Shown: positions 26,929-37,500 of the stretch, in pieces
Numbering within the stretch: position 1 is the stretch's first letter
How the letters are laid out: every line of letters starts with the position of its first letter
Assembly: GCF_000970085.1 (NCBI RefSeq)
Contig: NZ_CP009506.1
Coordinates: forward strand, 2,356,001-2,420,000
Direction of reading: 5' to 3'
Source: Methanosarcina siciliae T4/M
Lineage (GTDB): Archaea > Halobacteriota > Methanosarcinia > Methanosarcinales > Methanosarcinaceae
Length of the DNA stretch: 64,000 nucleotides
Notes under the pieces: generated by a model
What the model saw: the letters and a program-made list of their open reading frames with translations, nothing else
Database searches by the model: none
Told to the model about the DNA's origin: nothing
Made by a program: the position numbers and the translations under genes

Positions 26929-27625
26929 GAGACCTGGAAAAATACAGATGCTTCCGGCAAATTGGCAATTTTTATCCAAACCCTGCAATACTAAATTTAG
27001 CAGGCTCCTGCAGGCCATAGGCTTCTATAAGTCCATAAACTGGATTATATATTTTCTAAATATCATGAGATAAAAGCAAACAGTATCCTTGGCAGACTCC
27101 CTTAGGCAATTGTATAACGTTCCCCATCGTTTTCCCCAATTCGAAAAACTTACCATATGGTAAGTCAATTGCCTTATTTATTTTATCTATATATGATAGA
27201 ATTTAATAAAGTTCGAATATCAAATAGTTATTGAATTCAAGACATATAAAAACTATGTTAATTGACAAGAAAAAACCTGATCAGTAGACAAATATATGTG
27301 GTTTTGTTAAAAAAAGACATCATCTAAAAAACAAAAGAATAACTGGAGAGTATCCGACGAATACTTTAAGATTAATACTAAAGTCATAGTATCGCAAATA
27401 AGGTTGTATGGTAAGAACATACCTTAATGCCTGTGATACACTAATATAACTGGGATATCTTATATAGGCTCAATTATGAATATTTCCAGCTAGAAGTCCC
27501 ATTAAAAGATCTTAATGATTCTGCTTTTCATTCAGGAGGGGTGATTTACGGCTAGTTCAAGGAAAGGTTCGACAAAAGCGGAAATTTTTACTGAAAGCGG
27601 TTTTATTGAAAATGAAGAAAGAGAC
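26929..27625. other. Long AT-rich intergenic region with an 18-bp palindrome
   Basis: No gene was found in about 700 nt. A perfect palindrome ACTTACCATATGGTAAGT lies at 27148-27165; related half-sites GGTAAG and CATACC recur at about 27409-27423 (TATGGTAAGAACATACC). Several TATA-like tracts follow. This is the likely promoter and operator region for the TPR gene at 27626. Confidence 0.5.
27148..27165. promoter_or_regulatory. Perfect 18-bp palindrome
   Basis: ACTTACCATATGGTAAGT reads the same on both strands. Size and symmetry suit a dimeric repressor site. A looser copy of the half-site occurs 245-260 nt downstream, nearer the TPR gene. The regulator is unknown. Confidence 0.6.
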
Positions 27626-29026
27626 GTGAAAAAGGGAGAAAAAAAGAAAGAGTTAAAGAAAGAGTCAAAGGAAGAAAACCACAGGGTTCTATTTGAAGGA
27701 TATAATCAGAGGTTAAAGGATCTGGATCCTGAACTGCTCACACCGGAAGATGAAATCAGCTTAAAGGAAGCTTTCAGGCATGCAAAAGAGGTGCTGAAGA
27801 CGGAGGTGCTTATAAGCTGGTTTATAGGTGCAGCCGAGCCGTTCTACAGGTCTGCAACCTGGGAAGTGCTATTACCCATATATGAAGAGCTACTTGATAT
27901 TGCGGAAAAGGAGCTCGGCCCGGAAGCCCTGGGGACTGCGGCTGCATTAAACGGACTTGGAGGGATTTACCGATACATGGGAAATCTTGAAGAAGCCATG
28001 AAGCTGTATTTAAAAGCCCTCAGCATCCGGGAAAAAACTTTAGGGCAGGACAGGCCTGAGACCGGAGACACGCTCAGTGAACTTGGAATCCTCTACTATG
28101 TGATGGATAGGCCCGAAGAAGCCCTTCTGTATTATAACCGGGCTCTTGAAATTCAGGAAAAGTTTCTGAGTCCTGAGGACCTGGGAACTGTCAGGACACT
28201 TAATAGAATGGCTTTTTACTATCAGGGAATGGAAAAGCCCGAAAAGGCCGAAGAGTATTTTATCCGCGCCCTCGGGTTGCTCGAAAAACTCAAAGAAAAG
28301 GAGCCTGAGAATAGAAGAGTCCTGGCTTATACTGCCGGCACCCTGAACAATCTGGGGGTACTTCTCTCGGAAATGGGCAAACTTGAGGACGCCGAGGAAA
28401 GATACGGGCAGGCCCTGAAACTCCAGGAAAAGATCTACGGGAATGAACACCCCCAGATAGCCCAGACCCTGAACAACCTTGCTCTGCTATATTTCCAGAC
28501 AACACGATATGAAAAAGCCATGATCCTCTATACGCGCTCACTTGAGATCATGGAAAAACTGGGGAAAACCGAACATTCAGGCTTTGCCACGACCCTGAAC
28601 AACCTTGCAGGTGTCTATGTCCAGAAAAACCGACATGAAAAAGCCCTTGAACTTTACACTCGTGCCCTAGAAATCCGCGAGCGAATCCTTGGCCCGGACA
28701 ATCCCGAAGTTGCCAAGACCTTAAACAACCTTGGGGAACTGCACAGAATCCTCGGCCAGCACAAAAAAGCTCTCCCCCTCTACTCCCGCGCTCTCAAGAT
28801 CTATGAAAACACACTGGGCCCCACACACCCCGATGTCGGCACAACTCTGAACAACCTCGCAGGTCTTCATGAAAGCATGGGTGAATACGAAACCGCGATC
28901 GACCTCTACGAAAAAGCCCTGGACATAATTGAAAAAGAATATGGGCCCGACCACCCATATTTCAAGATCACGCGAAATAATTTACTTGGACTGTACGAGA
29001 AAATGGAGAGGAGCTGGCGGGAATAA
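27626..29026 (+). CDS. Tetratricopeptide repeat protein (kinesin light chain-like)
   Basis: Soluble helical protein of 466 residues from the GTG start, made of about eight TPR units of 42 residues. The repeated phrase is TLNNLAxLYxxxGxYEKAxxLYxRALEIxExxLGPxHPxVA, typical of kinesin-light-chain-type TPRs. The first 130 residues form a divergent helical cap. A charged Lys/Glu leader begins the protein. The frame is open upstream to 27545 and a strong GGAGGGG at 27535-27541 lies 6 nt before an ACG codon at 27548. This suggests translation may begin there and add MASSRKGSTKAEIFTE-type sequence. TPR proteins act as assembly scaffolds; the partner is unknown. Confidence 0.9.
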   Translation: MKKGEKKKELKKESKEENHRVLFEGYNQRLKDLDPELLTPEDEISLKEAFRHAKEVLKTEVLISWFIGAAEPFYRSATWEVLLPIYEELLDIAEKELGPEALGTAAALNGLGGIYRYMGNLEEAMKLYLKALSIREKTLGQDRPETGDTLSELGILYYVMDRPEEALLYYNRALEIQEKFLSPEDLGTVRTLNRMAFYYQGMEKPEKAEEYFIRALGLLEKLKEKEPENRRVLAYTAGTLNNLGVLLSEMGKLEDAEERYGQALKLQEKIYGNEHPQIAQTLNNLALLYFQTTRYEKAMILYTRSLEIMEKLGKTEHSGFATTLNNLAGVYVQKNRHEKALELYTRALEIRERILGPDNPEVAKTLNNLGELHRILGQHKKALPLYSRALKIYENTLGPTHPDVGTTLNNLAGLHESMGEYETAIDLYEKALDIIEKEYGPDHPYFKITRNNLLGLYEKMERSWRE

Positions 29027-29109
29027 AAAAGATTCGATGCTTAGAGATATCCGATGCTTACATGTAGGTTGGCCTTAATCGGCAATACAGAACAGGTGCC
29101 CTGCAGCAG

Positions 29110-29732
29110 TCATGGGCTATGTGGGTACCCGCTCCTTCCCAAACCGACCCAATTGGTCTGCTTCAGGAACAGGACAGGACACGTCTTGACCAGCTCTTGC
29201 CCGTCAATGTCGGCAAAAATTACCGCAAAGCCATGGTACTTCTTTCCCAGACTGCTTTTCTGGACGTGTGGTATTACCAGGTGGAGACGGATAAAGTCCT
29301 CGAGGTGTTTGATCAGGCCTCGAAAAGGGCTGGCAAAAAAATGCTCGGAAGGCGGGCAACGGCAAAAGACAAATTCGCAACAATCCTCTCCTGCTTGCAC
29401 GTCCGGGTGAGATCCTACCCGAAGAACAAAAAGCCAAAAGAAGCCGGCCCGTCGGTTCTGGAACCCTACGTCGGGAAGAAAGACTACGCCAGAACAGGGA
29501 ATACAGCCTGCATTTCAGGATACATCGGCAAAAGTGACTCTTTTGCGGGGCAATAACTGATTTTGCTGTAGCTTATGCCGACCAGACAGAGCGCGATTCT
29601 CAGGAACTGAAGGAGGCCCACAGGTGGTCAGATCACTCCTCATCTCCGACGGAACCTGTTGCAACAACCGTACATGCCAGATATAGGATCAACCGATCGC
29701 AGCTCAGCGGTATTACAAAACCAACTGTCTGA
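29110..29732 (+). pseudogene. Fragmented DUF2252 gene
   Basis: Pieces of the DUF2252 family appear in order on the plus strand: DPIGLLQEQDRTRLDQLLPV (N-terminal signature), FLDVWYYQVETDKVLEVF (middle), SVLEPYVGKKDYARTG (catalytic-core phrase), ISGYIGKSDSF, and after a frameshift AITDFAVAYADQTERDSQEL (C-terminal signature). The sequence between these blocks, normally more than 200 residues, is missing, so there are at least three internal deletions and one frameshift. The family is kinase-like in fold, with unknown role. Confidence 0.75.
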
Positions 29733-29773
29733 CAGAACCACTCGTATTGCATTTATGTTAAGTGCTTCTTTCA

Positions 29774-30880
29774 CTACTGATTTCCTGCAATAAACTCCTC
29801 AATCATGCGGTATGCCTCATCATCCGGATACTGTTTTGGAGGGTGTTTCATGAAATATGCGGACGGCTGATAAAGAATTCCGCCTTTTCCCCTTTCAAGT
29901 GCAAGTTTGCAGCACCTGATAGCGTCAATTACGACCCCGGCAGAGTTTGGGGAGTCTTCTACCGAAAGCCTTAATTCAAGGTTCATGGGCACATCTCCGA
30001 AGAGTTTGCCTTCAATCCGCAGGAAGCAGACCTTGTTATCTTTCTGCCAGGAAACATAGTCACTCGGGCCTACATGGATATTTCCGTTTTCAAGCCGCTC
30101 GGCAAGCACTGACTGCACAGCTTCGGTTTTCGAGATCTTTTTGGACACAAGCCGGTTCCGGTTTAGCATATTTAGGAAATCGGTGTTTCCACCTGTGTTC
30201 AGCTGATACGTCCTTTCGATCTTTACTCCACGTTTTTTGAACAGGTCGGCAAGAGTCCTGTGGACTATGGTTGCTCCGAGCTGGGACTTTATGTCATCGC
30301 CGATGATCGGAAGCTGCTTTTCTTCAAAGCGTTTTGCCCATTCAGGGTTGCTCGCAATAAAAACAGGCATATTGTTGATAAATGCACAGCCTGCTTCAAG
30401 GGCGCATTCGGCATAGAATCGGGCAGCTTCTTCGGAACCCACAGGCATGTAATTTACAAGAATCTCGGCTCCAGAATTTTGCAGGACACTTACTATTTCC
30501 TCTTTTGTTGCCCCCTCCCCTTCCACGGGCAGGAACCTGCACTCTTCGGGATAATTGAAAAGATGCTCGGAACAGCCATCGAGAACCCTCCCCAGGCTAA
30601 TTTCAATGCCTGTCTTCGGCACATCTGGAAAGAAAACAGTTGTGCAGTTCGGAAGGGAAAAAATTGCTTCGGAAACGTCTTTTCCAATCTTCCTCCGGTC
30701 GATATCGAAAGCAGCTGCCAATTCAATGTCATACGGGAAGTAGCCTCCAAGGTCCCGATGCATCAGGCCTATCGCATCTGCGTCCTCGTTTTTTCTGTAA
30801 TACTCAATCCCCTGCAGAAGCGAACTTGCACAGTTTCCAACCCCTGCAATGGCAATTTTGATCCTGTCTTTACCCGCCAT
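29774..30880 (-). CDS. ino1: Inositol-3-phosphate synthase
   Basis: Converts glucose 6-phosphate to L-myo-inositol 1-phosphate using NAD, the first step to inositol lipids and osmolytes in archaea. The 368-residue product begins with the NAD-binding IKIAIAGVGNCASSLLQGIEYYR. It contains the conserved blocks IELAAAFDIDRRKIGKDV, ILVNYMPVGSEEAARFYAECAL, FINNMPVFIASNPEW, and the catalytic lysine motif LPIIGDDIKSQLGATIVHR, then QLNTGGNTDFLNML. Length suits archaeal and actinobacterial forms. The ATG at 30880 has GGGGAG upstream; an earlier in-frame ATG at 30913 would add a non-conserved leader. Monocistronic. Confidence 0.96.
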   Translation of the reverse strand: MAGKDRIKIAIAGVGNCASSLLQGIEYYRKNEDADAIGLMHRDLGGYFPYDIELAAAFDIDRRKIGKDVSEAIFSLPNCTTVFFPDVPKTGIEISLGRVLDGCSEHLFNYPEECRFLPVEGEGATKEEIVSVLQNSGAEILVNYMPVGSEEAARFYAECALEAGCAFINNMPVFIASNPEWAKRFEEKQLPIIGDDIKSQLGATIVHRTLADLFKKRGVKIERTYQLNTGGNTDFLNMLNRNRLVSKKISKTEAVQSVLAERLENGNIHVGPSDYVSWQKDNKVCFLRIEGKLFGDVPMNLELRLSVEDSPNSAGVVIDAIRCCKLALERGKGGILYQPSAYFMKHPPKQYPDDEAYRMIEEFIAGNQ

Positions 30881-30930
30881 TAAGACTCCCCAAATAAACT
30901 CAAAATAGTACAAGAATAGTTTAAGATATC

Positions 30931-31010
30931 TTTACACCCGGTTACCTTTACACCCGGTTACCTTTACACCCGGTTATCTTTACACCCGGTTATCTTTACA
31001 CCGATTGTCC
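30931..31010. repeat. 16-bp tandem repeat, five copies
   Basis: Unit TTTACACCCGGTTACC repeated head to tail; copies 1-2 are identical, 3-4 end in ATC and the fifth is degenerate. It lies in the 5' flank of ino1, starting about 50 nt before the start codon. It could affect transcription of that gene. Confidence 0.9.
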
Positions 31011-31296
31011 TTGTTTCCCGGTTCCTTTTTATCCCCATGTTATTTTAATCCCCAGGAACTCTTTATTCCCAGGTAATCTCAATTCCTCAGTCCCCCATTC
31101 ATCTGAAGTTCCCAAAACCTATCGCCAGAGTGTACCCCCATCCAGGATAAGGAATGAAAACTGTGATACCTCTTATCTTATGCAGAAAATAGTATAAAAA
31201 ACATTTTACAAAAAAATAAATTAATGTAACAATGTATCTCCATTTTTCCAGCCCACTTTCACCATTACTATGCGGTCATCAGGCCTTTATACAGGT

Positions 31297-31569
31297 TTAC
31301 AAATTTAGCCAGAGCACCAGCAGGAGGTGAACTCCAACAAACCCCGGTACAAGATATCTGAACATGGTTTTCTGGGTCTTATGCCTGAACTGCATCATTC
31401 CGAGCCAGGCACCGATAGGCCCGAAGAGGGAAATTGTTAGCAGGGTTTTTTCCGGGATCCGCCACAATTCCTTTCTCGCTTTATATTTATCCAGCCCGTA
31501 CAGGGCAAATGAAACCGCATTAAGCGCAGCGTAAATAAAGGGAAAAATAATAGATACAGTCTCTACCAT
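31297..31569 (-). CDS. DUF1294 membrane protein
   Basis: A 90-residue membrane protein of the DUF1294 family. It begins with a hydrophobic segment IIFPFIYAALNAVSFALYGLDKYKA, then the family core RIPEKTLLTISLFGPIGAWLGMMQFRHKTQKTMF, and ends with a third helix VPGFVGVHLLLVLWLN. The DKYKAR and RHKTxK motifs are the signatures of this family. Full length; function unknown. It is a single gene. Confidence 0.92.
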   Translation of the reverse strand: MVETVSIIFPFIYAALNAVSFALYGLDKYKARKELWRIPEKTLLTISLFGPIGAWLGMMQFRHKTQKTMFRYLVPGFVGVHLLLVLWLNL

Positions 31570-31822
31570 GGGAAAGAATTCTCCGTTATAATAATTAAAG
31601 GCTGTGATGATTTACAGGAAACAGTTTCATGCTCATCTCGCTACAACTTGCTTCGCCGCATGAAACAGTTTCATCTTTAGTTCATCGCATTTACCTCAGA
31701 TGTCAAAGATTCTTATCCCGTATTTTTGTAAAAAGTTCTGTCAAAAAATGAAAAATAAGATAAAAATGAATATTAAGGTTCAGAGGATTATAGATGGAGA
31801 TAACGGACAGGAAGGTTTGAAG

Positions 31823-32890
31823 ATGCCGGGAAATAAAAATGAAAATAAAAACGAAAATAAAAACAATAATCATAAAATCCTGGTTTCTCCTCCGCCCCTT
31901 GCCTTGAGGGCAGGCCATTACCTTCCAACCCTTATTTTCCTGGGGCTGGCTGTTCATCTGGTCCTTCCCCAGCTTGCTTCGGTTGAATCGTCCCTTCAGG
32001 TTATCAGGACAATGGCTTTATGGGCTGTACTGCTCGCTGCCGTTGCCGAGCTTATAAGTTACATAGGATACGGGTATCTCATAAATTCTATTCTGGCAAT
32101 AGTTAACCAGCAACTCTCCATCTTAAAGGGAGCTTGCATAACTCTTGCTGCAGCGAGCATGGGGATGCTTGCAGGGGGTACTTTAGGAAATGCAGCAGCT
32201 ACTTACAGCTGGGTACGAAAATCCGGAGTAAGCGCAGAGGGTTCGGGACTTGCAGGTACGCTGCCCACCATATTCAATAATGCAATTTTAACGTTACTGG
32301 CAGCAGCCGGGATAGTCCACCTGCTCTTAGCTCACGAACTCTCCACCATACAGTTTTATGCCTTTCTCCTGATCCTCAGCATACTGAGCTTTGGAGTTGC
32401 AGCAGTAAGCTGGGGAAGAAACCACAGGGCTCGTTTTAAAGCCGTAGCTCTAGGAATAGCATCTTCATTCGCAAGGCTTCTACGCAGGCCTTTTACCCCG
32501 ACTTCAACCGAGAACTCGGTTAGCAGGCTCTTTGCAGCCCTTGATATACTCCATGATGGAGGCTGGCAGTTCCCGGCACTGCTTGCAGCCTTTTCAATAG
32601 GTTTTGATGCGCTGACTCTTTACTTATTTTTTATAGCCGCAGGACATCCTGTAGGTCTCGAAGTCCTGCTTATAGGATACGGGCTTCCCCTGCTCTTCGG
32701 AAAAATGGCTTTTGTAGTCCCCGGAGGAGTAGGGGTTGTGGAGAGTACGATGATTGCACTATATACCGGACTTGGAGTACCCAGCTCGGTTGCTGTAGTC
32801 GTCGTACTCGGATACAGGGTGTTTTCTTTCTGGATTCCTACTCTGGTCGGTTTTCCTATCGCTTTTTATCTGCAGAGGAAAGGAAGTTAA
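31823..32890 (+). CDS. LPG-synthase-like integral membrane protein (UPF0104, flippase-like)
   Basis: A 355-residue polytopic protein with about eight helices of the UPF0104 / lysylphosphatidylglycerol synthase transmembrane family. Marks are GACITLAAASMGMLAGGTLGNAAATYSWVRKSGVSAEGSGLAGTL near residue 105 and the C-terminal block IGYGLPLLFGKMAFVVPGGVGVVESTMIALYTGLGVP, with the conserved PGGxGxxE motif. The Asn/Lys-rich leader (NENKNENKNNN) is low complexity. The start at 31823 has GGAAGG 7 nt upstream; an earlier in-frame start at 31700 is less likely. Lipid or glycolipid translocation is commonly inferred for this family. Confidence 0.85.
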   Translation: MPGNKNENKNENKNNNHKILVSPPPLALRAGHYLPTLIFLGLAVHLVLPQLASVESSLQVIRTMALWAVLLAAVAELISYIGYGYLINSILAIVNQQLSILKGACITLAAASMGMLAGGTLGNAAATYSWVRKSGVSAEGSGLAGTLPTIFNNAILTLLAAAGIVHLLLAHELSTIQFYAFLLILSILSFGVAAVSWGRNHRARFKAVALGIASSFARLLRRPFTPTSTENSVSRLFAALDILHDGGWQFPALLAAFSIGFDALTLYLFFIAAGHPVGLEVLLIGYGLPLLFGKMAFVVPGGVGVVESTMIALYTGLGVPSSVAVVVVLGYRVFSFWIPTLVGFPIAFYLQRKGS

Positions 32891-32993
32891 GATAAAAAGG
32901 AAGTTAAAATAAAAAGGAAGTTAAGATAAAAAGGAAGTTAAGATAAAAAGGAAGTTAAGATAAAAAGAAAGTTAAGATAAAAAGGAAGTAAAA
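32880..32993. repeat. 17-bp tandem repeat, about seven copies
   Basis: Unit AAGGAAGTTAAGATAAA repeated about seven times with rare single-base changes. The array starts inside the last codons of the flippase-like gene, so its stop codon is part of the first unit, and the copies run into the convergent gap before the protease gene. Confidence 0.92.
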
Positions 32994-33029
32994 TCGAACG
33001 TGAAATTAGTTTTCAGCATCGCAGCATCG

Positions 33030-33512
33030 TTATACTTCCAGGCTGCGGAGAATTTTAGATGAAACTGCCATTCCCATGCAGGTGTCCAGTGTTACCGAGT
33101 ACATTATCCCTATTACCTTTCCCCCCTGAACGATAGGAGAACCGCTATCCTCCGGCTCCGGCATATCATGGCACTGGAAACCCAGAAAAAGCAGTGAAGC
33201 TCCCGAATTAACCACCCTGCAATAATGGATAGTACGGGTGTCATTGATAAGCTCAGCCAGTTCCAGCTCTGCCGGGCTGCCAAACTCGGTGATTTCAACC
33301 GCAGTGCCATGAGGAAGCTCTATCAGGGCTAAATCATAATCTTTCAAAATTCCGGTAACAACAAGTTCCATTCCATTAACTGTCAGACGGTCCCCCTCTC
33401 CCCGGAATATATGGGAAACCGTAACCATGTAAAGCACTCCTTTGAGGGCGATTATAGCGCCGATAGTACCGCGTTTTCCATTGTGGAAAAAAGAACTGCC
33501 TGCTTTTATCAT
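33030..33512 (-). CDS. Small trypsin-like serine protease, no signal peptide
   Basis: A 160-residue protein with a minimal chymotrypsin-like fold. The triad can be read: His34 in VTVSHIF, Asp60 in KDYDLALIEL, and Ser123 in EPEDSGSPIVQGGKVIGI. The oxyanion motif is EDSGSP rather than the usual GDSGSP. The N-terminus (FFHNGKRGTIGAIIALKGVLYMVT) begins directly with the first barrel strands, and there is no signal peptide or membrane anchor. The product should therefore be cytoplasmic unless it is exported by another route. Much shorter than HtrA and without PDZ. Substrate unknown. Confidence 0.75.
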   Translation of the reverse strand: MIKAGSSFFHNGKRGTIGAIIALKGVLYMVTVSHIFRGEGDRLTVNGMELVVTGILKDYDLALIELPHGTAVEITEFGSPAELELAELINDTRTIHYCRVVNSGASLLFLGFQCHDMPEPEDSGSPIVQGGKVIGIMYSVTLDTCMGMAVSSKILRSLEV

Positions 33513-33646
33513 AAGCTTTGACCAACCTGCCTGTTTCTCCCGAGCATGGTTTATGGTATTTCCTGGTTTACGTTAAGCTTGGTCTTAATTATATTTACTC
33601 TTATATTTCAATTACATTTACCCTTATATTTCAATTATATTTACTC

Positions 33647-34282
33647 TTATATATTAACTGAGGATTGATCCGATTCTTTAACGCTTCCCCTTAATCCGGG
33701 GATTATCCTGTGAACCCGCTTTTGGTACTCTCTGTACTCGTCATCGAACTGCGCCAGCAGTCTTGTCTCCCAGTGAAGAGACCCCAGATAAAAGTATATG
33801 GTAGTCAAAATGTATACGACAAGCAGGTTGACGGTCATGACGGGAGTGAGCCATACCATGACCAGCCCTGAGAGCAGAAAGGGATCCCTTACCCACCTGT
33901 AAACACCCCGGATCTTCAGGGAATCTGCTTCGGAAGCCTGCGGGCCAGCTAGCTGCGAGCGTACTTTGAACCGGTGAGGGGCATCCATAAAAGCTATAGG
34001 AGCAAGCATTCCGGCAATTAACTGCCCCCCAACCATGAGCCAGCGCCAGGGCGAAGGTATTTTGTAAAGAACCCGCCCCGGATTTTTGTAGATCTGATAG
34101 ACAAGTGGCAGTATCGTCAGCCCTGCAACAAGGCTGTATGCCGGCAGATAGAGCTTTTCCGCTCCTGGACCGGCAACTCTCATGACCAGGCGTTTGAAAG
34201 GCAGGCTAGCAGTCAGGCTGTGAATAAATGCAAACGCTACCAGAGAAAAAACAGCAGTAATTTTGGAAGCAATCAACTCCAT
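33647..34282 (-). CDS. NnrU/isoprenylcysteine-methyltransferase-like membrane protein
   Basis: A 211-residue integral membrane protein with about five helices. The C-terminal signature of the NnrU/PEMT/ICMT methyltransferase fold is visible: GVYRWVRDPFLLSGLVMVWLTPVMT followed by LGSLHWETRLLAQFDDEYREYQKRVHRIIPG, with the E-x-x-L and EYxxYxxxVxxxIP motifs that bind S-adenosylmethionine. The family includes methanethiol S-methyltransferase (MddA) and NnrU. The natural acceptor here is unknown. The neighbouring protease is on the same strand, 134 nt downstream. Confidence 0.82.
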   Translation of the reverse strand: MELIASKITAVFSLVAFAFIHSLTASLPFKRLVMRVAGPGAEKLYLPAYSLVAGLTILPLVYQIYKNPGRVLYKIPSPWRWLMVGGQLIAGMLAPIAFMDAPHRFKVRSQLAGPQASEADSLKIRGVYRWVRDPFLLSGLVMVWLTPVMTVNLLVVYILTTIYFYLGSLHWETRLLAQFDDEYREYQKRVHRIIPGLRGSVKESDQSSVNI

Positions 34283-34504
34283 CAGTCCCCCTTCTCTTAT
34301 TTAAATAGCTTATATTTCCACGCCAGTATGAAAAGTTTACCTATAGTGCTTAAAAAATATTAAAAGTACAGGTACTATAAGCAAAAGGCACAAAAGATAA
34401 GCTTCAGTCACCCTTAAAAGGTGAAGTGACAAAAAACCGAATAAACTTTTAACCGTCTTGCTAACGAATGATAAGAGACAGTTTCTCGATTTTGTGATAT
34501 ATTA
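34283..34504. other. Trailer-side flank of the CRISPR array
   Basis: No gene. AT-rich tract next to the degenerate terminal repeat. An imperfect hairpin (GTCACCCTTAAAAGGTGAAGTGAC, 34408-34431) could end a minus-strand transcript of the array. Confidence 0.35.
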
Positions 34505-37500
34505 GTTTCATCCTTATTTTAATGGATCTTGCTCACGAATATAGCTGCTGTTTCGATGGTTGTAATGGTTGTTAATGTTTCAATCCTTGTTTTAGTGGAT
34601 CTTGCTCACGAATTGCGAGGTTCGGAGAGAGTAGAGGGAAGAAAATGAGTTTCAATCCTTGTTTTAGTGGATCTTGCTCACGAATTATAGGCCCGTTGTA
34701 CGGAGTCGGGGTACCTGTTAGTTTCAATCCTTGTTTTAGTGGATCTTGCTCACGAATCGGGAAAACGTACCGTTGGGTTGTTGAAACTGCACGTTTCAAT
34801 CCTTGTTTTAGTGGATCTTGCTCACGAATAAATCAAACGGTGCCCATTTGTCCCCCGGGAAAACAGTTTCAATCCTTGTTTTAGTGGATCTTGCTCACGA
34901 ATTGGAATATCTTTCTCAATTCGGAAGCGAGTTCAAGTTTTAATCCTTGTTTTAGTGGATCTTGCTCACGAATAAATCATTATAATGGCCTGCCTGTAAA
35001 ATCAAAGGGTTTCAATCCTTGTTTTAGTGGATCTTGCTCACGAATAGAGAAGACCTCGATGCCATAGACGAGATGCTATTGTTTCAATCCTTGTTTTAGT
35101 GGATCTTGCTCACGAATCCTTGGCAGGTTCGCAATTGAACTTGGAGCAGATGGGTTTCAATCCTTGTTTTAGTGGATCTTGCTCACGAATGAAATCGAAG
35201 TGGGGGAAACCGTTGGCACCCTTGTGTTTCAATCCTTGTTTTAGTGGATCTTGCTCACGAATACAAGATGCCTACAATCAACGTCCACAAAGGCAAGTAG
35301 TTTCAATCCTTGTTTTAGTGGATCTTGCTCACGAATTTTTATCTGAACATTCGGAACATCTACATAGAATTTGTGTTTCAATCCTTGTTTTAGTGGATCT
35401 TGCTCACGAATTTATACCGACCTCTCCCAGGCTGTAGCCGGATTAGTTTCAATCCTTGTTTTAGTGGATCTTGCTCACGAATACAGTGGTTTGATATTAC
35501 CAATTCCACAGAACAAGAAGTGTTTCAATCCTTGTTTTAGTGGATCTTGCTCACGAATTCTATTGAATTTTGATGAAGTCGTGTACGGGAATTAGTTTCA
35601 ATCCTTGTTTTAGTGGATCTTGCTCACGAATATTGCTTCCTGGTCCCCGACTCGGTACCTGATGCTTGGTTTCAATCCTTGTTTTAGTGGATCTTGCTCA
35701 CGAATGTCAATGCAGCGGCTGGGACAGATCCATGTATCTGGTTTCAATCCTTGTTTTAGTGGATCTTGCTCACGAATGAGGAACCATCAGATGATGAAAT
35801 TGACAGCATTATTAAGTTTCAATCCTTGTTTTAGTGGATCTTGCTCACGAATTGTCAGGTTCGATACTTCACCTACTGATGCTTATATGTTTCAATCCTT
35901 GTTTTAGTGGATCTTGCTCACGAATATAGTCCCAGAGCTCCCTTAGAAGATCATACAGCCGGTTTCAATCCTTGTTTTAGTGGATCTTGCTCACGAATTC
36001 ACTTGCTTTTGTATCAGACATCTTTTCCACCTTAGTTTCAATCCTTGTTTTAGTGGATCTTGCTCACGAATTTTTTGCAATTTTCACCGTATCACCGTAG
36101 AAATCGGTTTCAATCCTTGTTTTAGTGGATCTTGCTCACGAATCACATATAAACCCCATTGACCCCCGTATACTCACTAGTTTCAATCCTTGTTTTAGTG
36201 GATCTTGCTCACGAATAGTTCCCTCAACTCTTTATATTGATTTTTGGAGAGGTTTCAATCCTTGTTTTAGTGGATCTTGCTCACGAATCAATTTGTACTG
36301 CCCGGACAAAACACATCTGTACTTTTGTTTCAATCCTTGTTTTAGTGGATCTTGCTCACGAATTTTAGATTTTAATGATTCTCCTTCTTCGGAATCCAGT
36401 TTCAATCCTTGTTTTAGTGGATCTTGCTCACGAATTTTTTGATTGCTGAGTGTTCATATTCAGAATATTGGTTTCAATCCTTGTTTTAGTGGATCTTGCT
36501 CACGAATCAAATCCAGGTAAAAGCGTGAATGCTATGAGAAGACGTTTCAATCCTTGTTTTAGTGGATCTTGCTCACGAATTTCCCATAATAAGAATATGT
36601 CCTGATTGCAATGAAGGTTTCAATCCTTGTTTTAGTGGATCTTGCTCACGAATATATTCACTTACTGATAATCTGAACGAACACCCAGGGTGTTTCAATC
36701 CTTGTTTTAGTGGATCTTGCTCACGAATCCCTACCGACCCGGTCATCATGAGAAAACGAGAGTACCGTTTCAATCCTTGTTTTAGTGGATCTTGCTCACG
36801 AATCCTTGCGATATTCATGGGCGTTATGGTTCTGGCAGCTCTTAGTTTCAATCCTTGTTTTAGTGGATCTTGCTCACGAATATCCCAACGCTTACCGAGT
36901 CACCTATGTTATACTTGGTTTCAATCCTTGTTTTAGTGGATCTTGCTCACGAATCTTTAATTTTTCTTGGGGTTGTAATCCTTCAAATTAGTTTCAATCC
37001 TTGTTTTAGTGGATCTTGCTCACGAATATTGATTGGGTTTGATGTATACATATACATAAAACTGTTTCAATCCTTGTTTTAGTGGATCTTGCTCACGAAT
37101 ATTAACTGCGGGTTAACAGCTAACAAGCGCAGACTTAGTTTCAATCCTTGTTTTAGTGGATCTTGCTCACGAATAGTGAAATTATCTGAGTTCCCATGAG
37201 TTCAATATCAAGTTTCAATCCTTGTTTTAGTGGATCTTGCTCACGAATTGGTCCGCAGATGATACTTACGCGGGGAACGGTCGTTTCAATCCTTGTTTTA
37301 GTGGATCTTGCTCACGAATGCTACTATTCCTGTAGATGATTTACAGGTTCTTGTGTTTCAATCCTTGTTTTAGTGGATCTTGCTCACGAATCTGATTGAA
37401 CAGAAGAAAAAACATCCGCATATCAAATGTTTCAATCCTTGTTTTAGTGGATCTTGCTCACGAATTCGCCTGTATCATCGGCGGTAGAATTCGCGACGTA

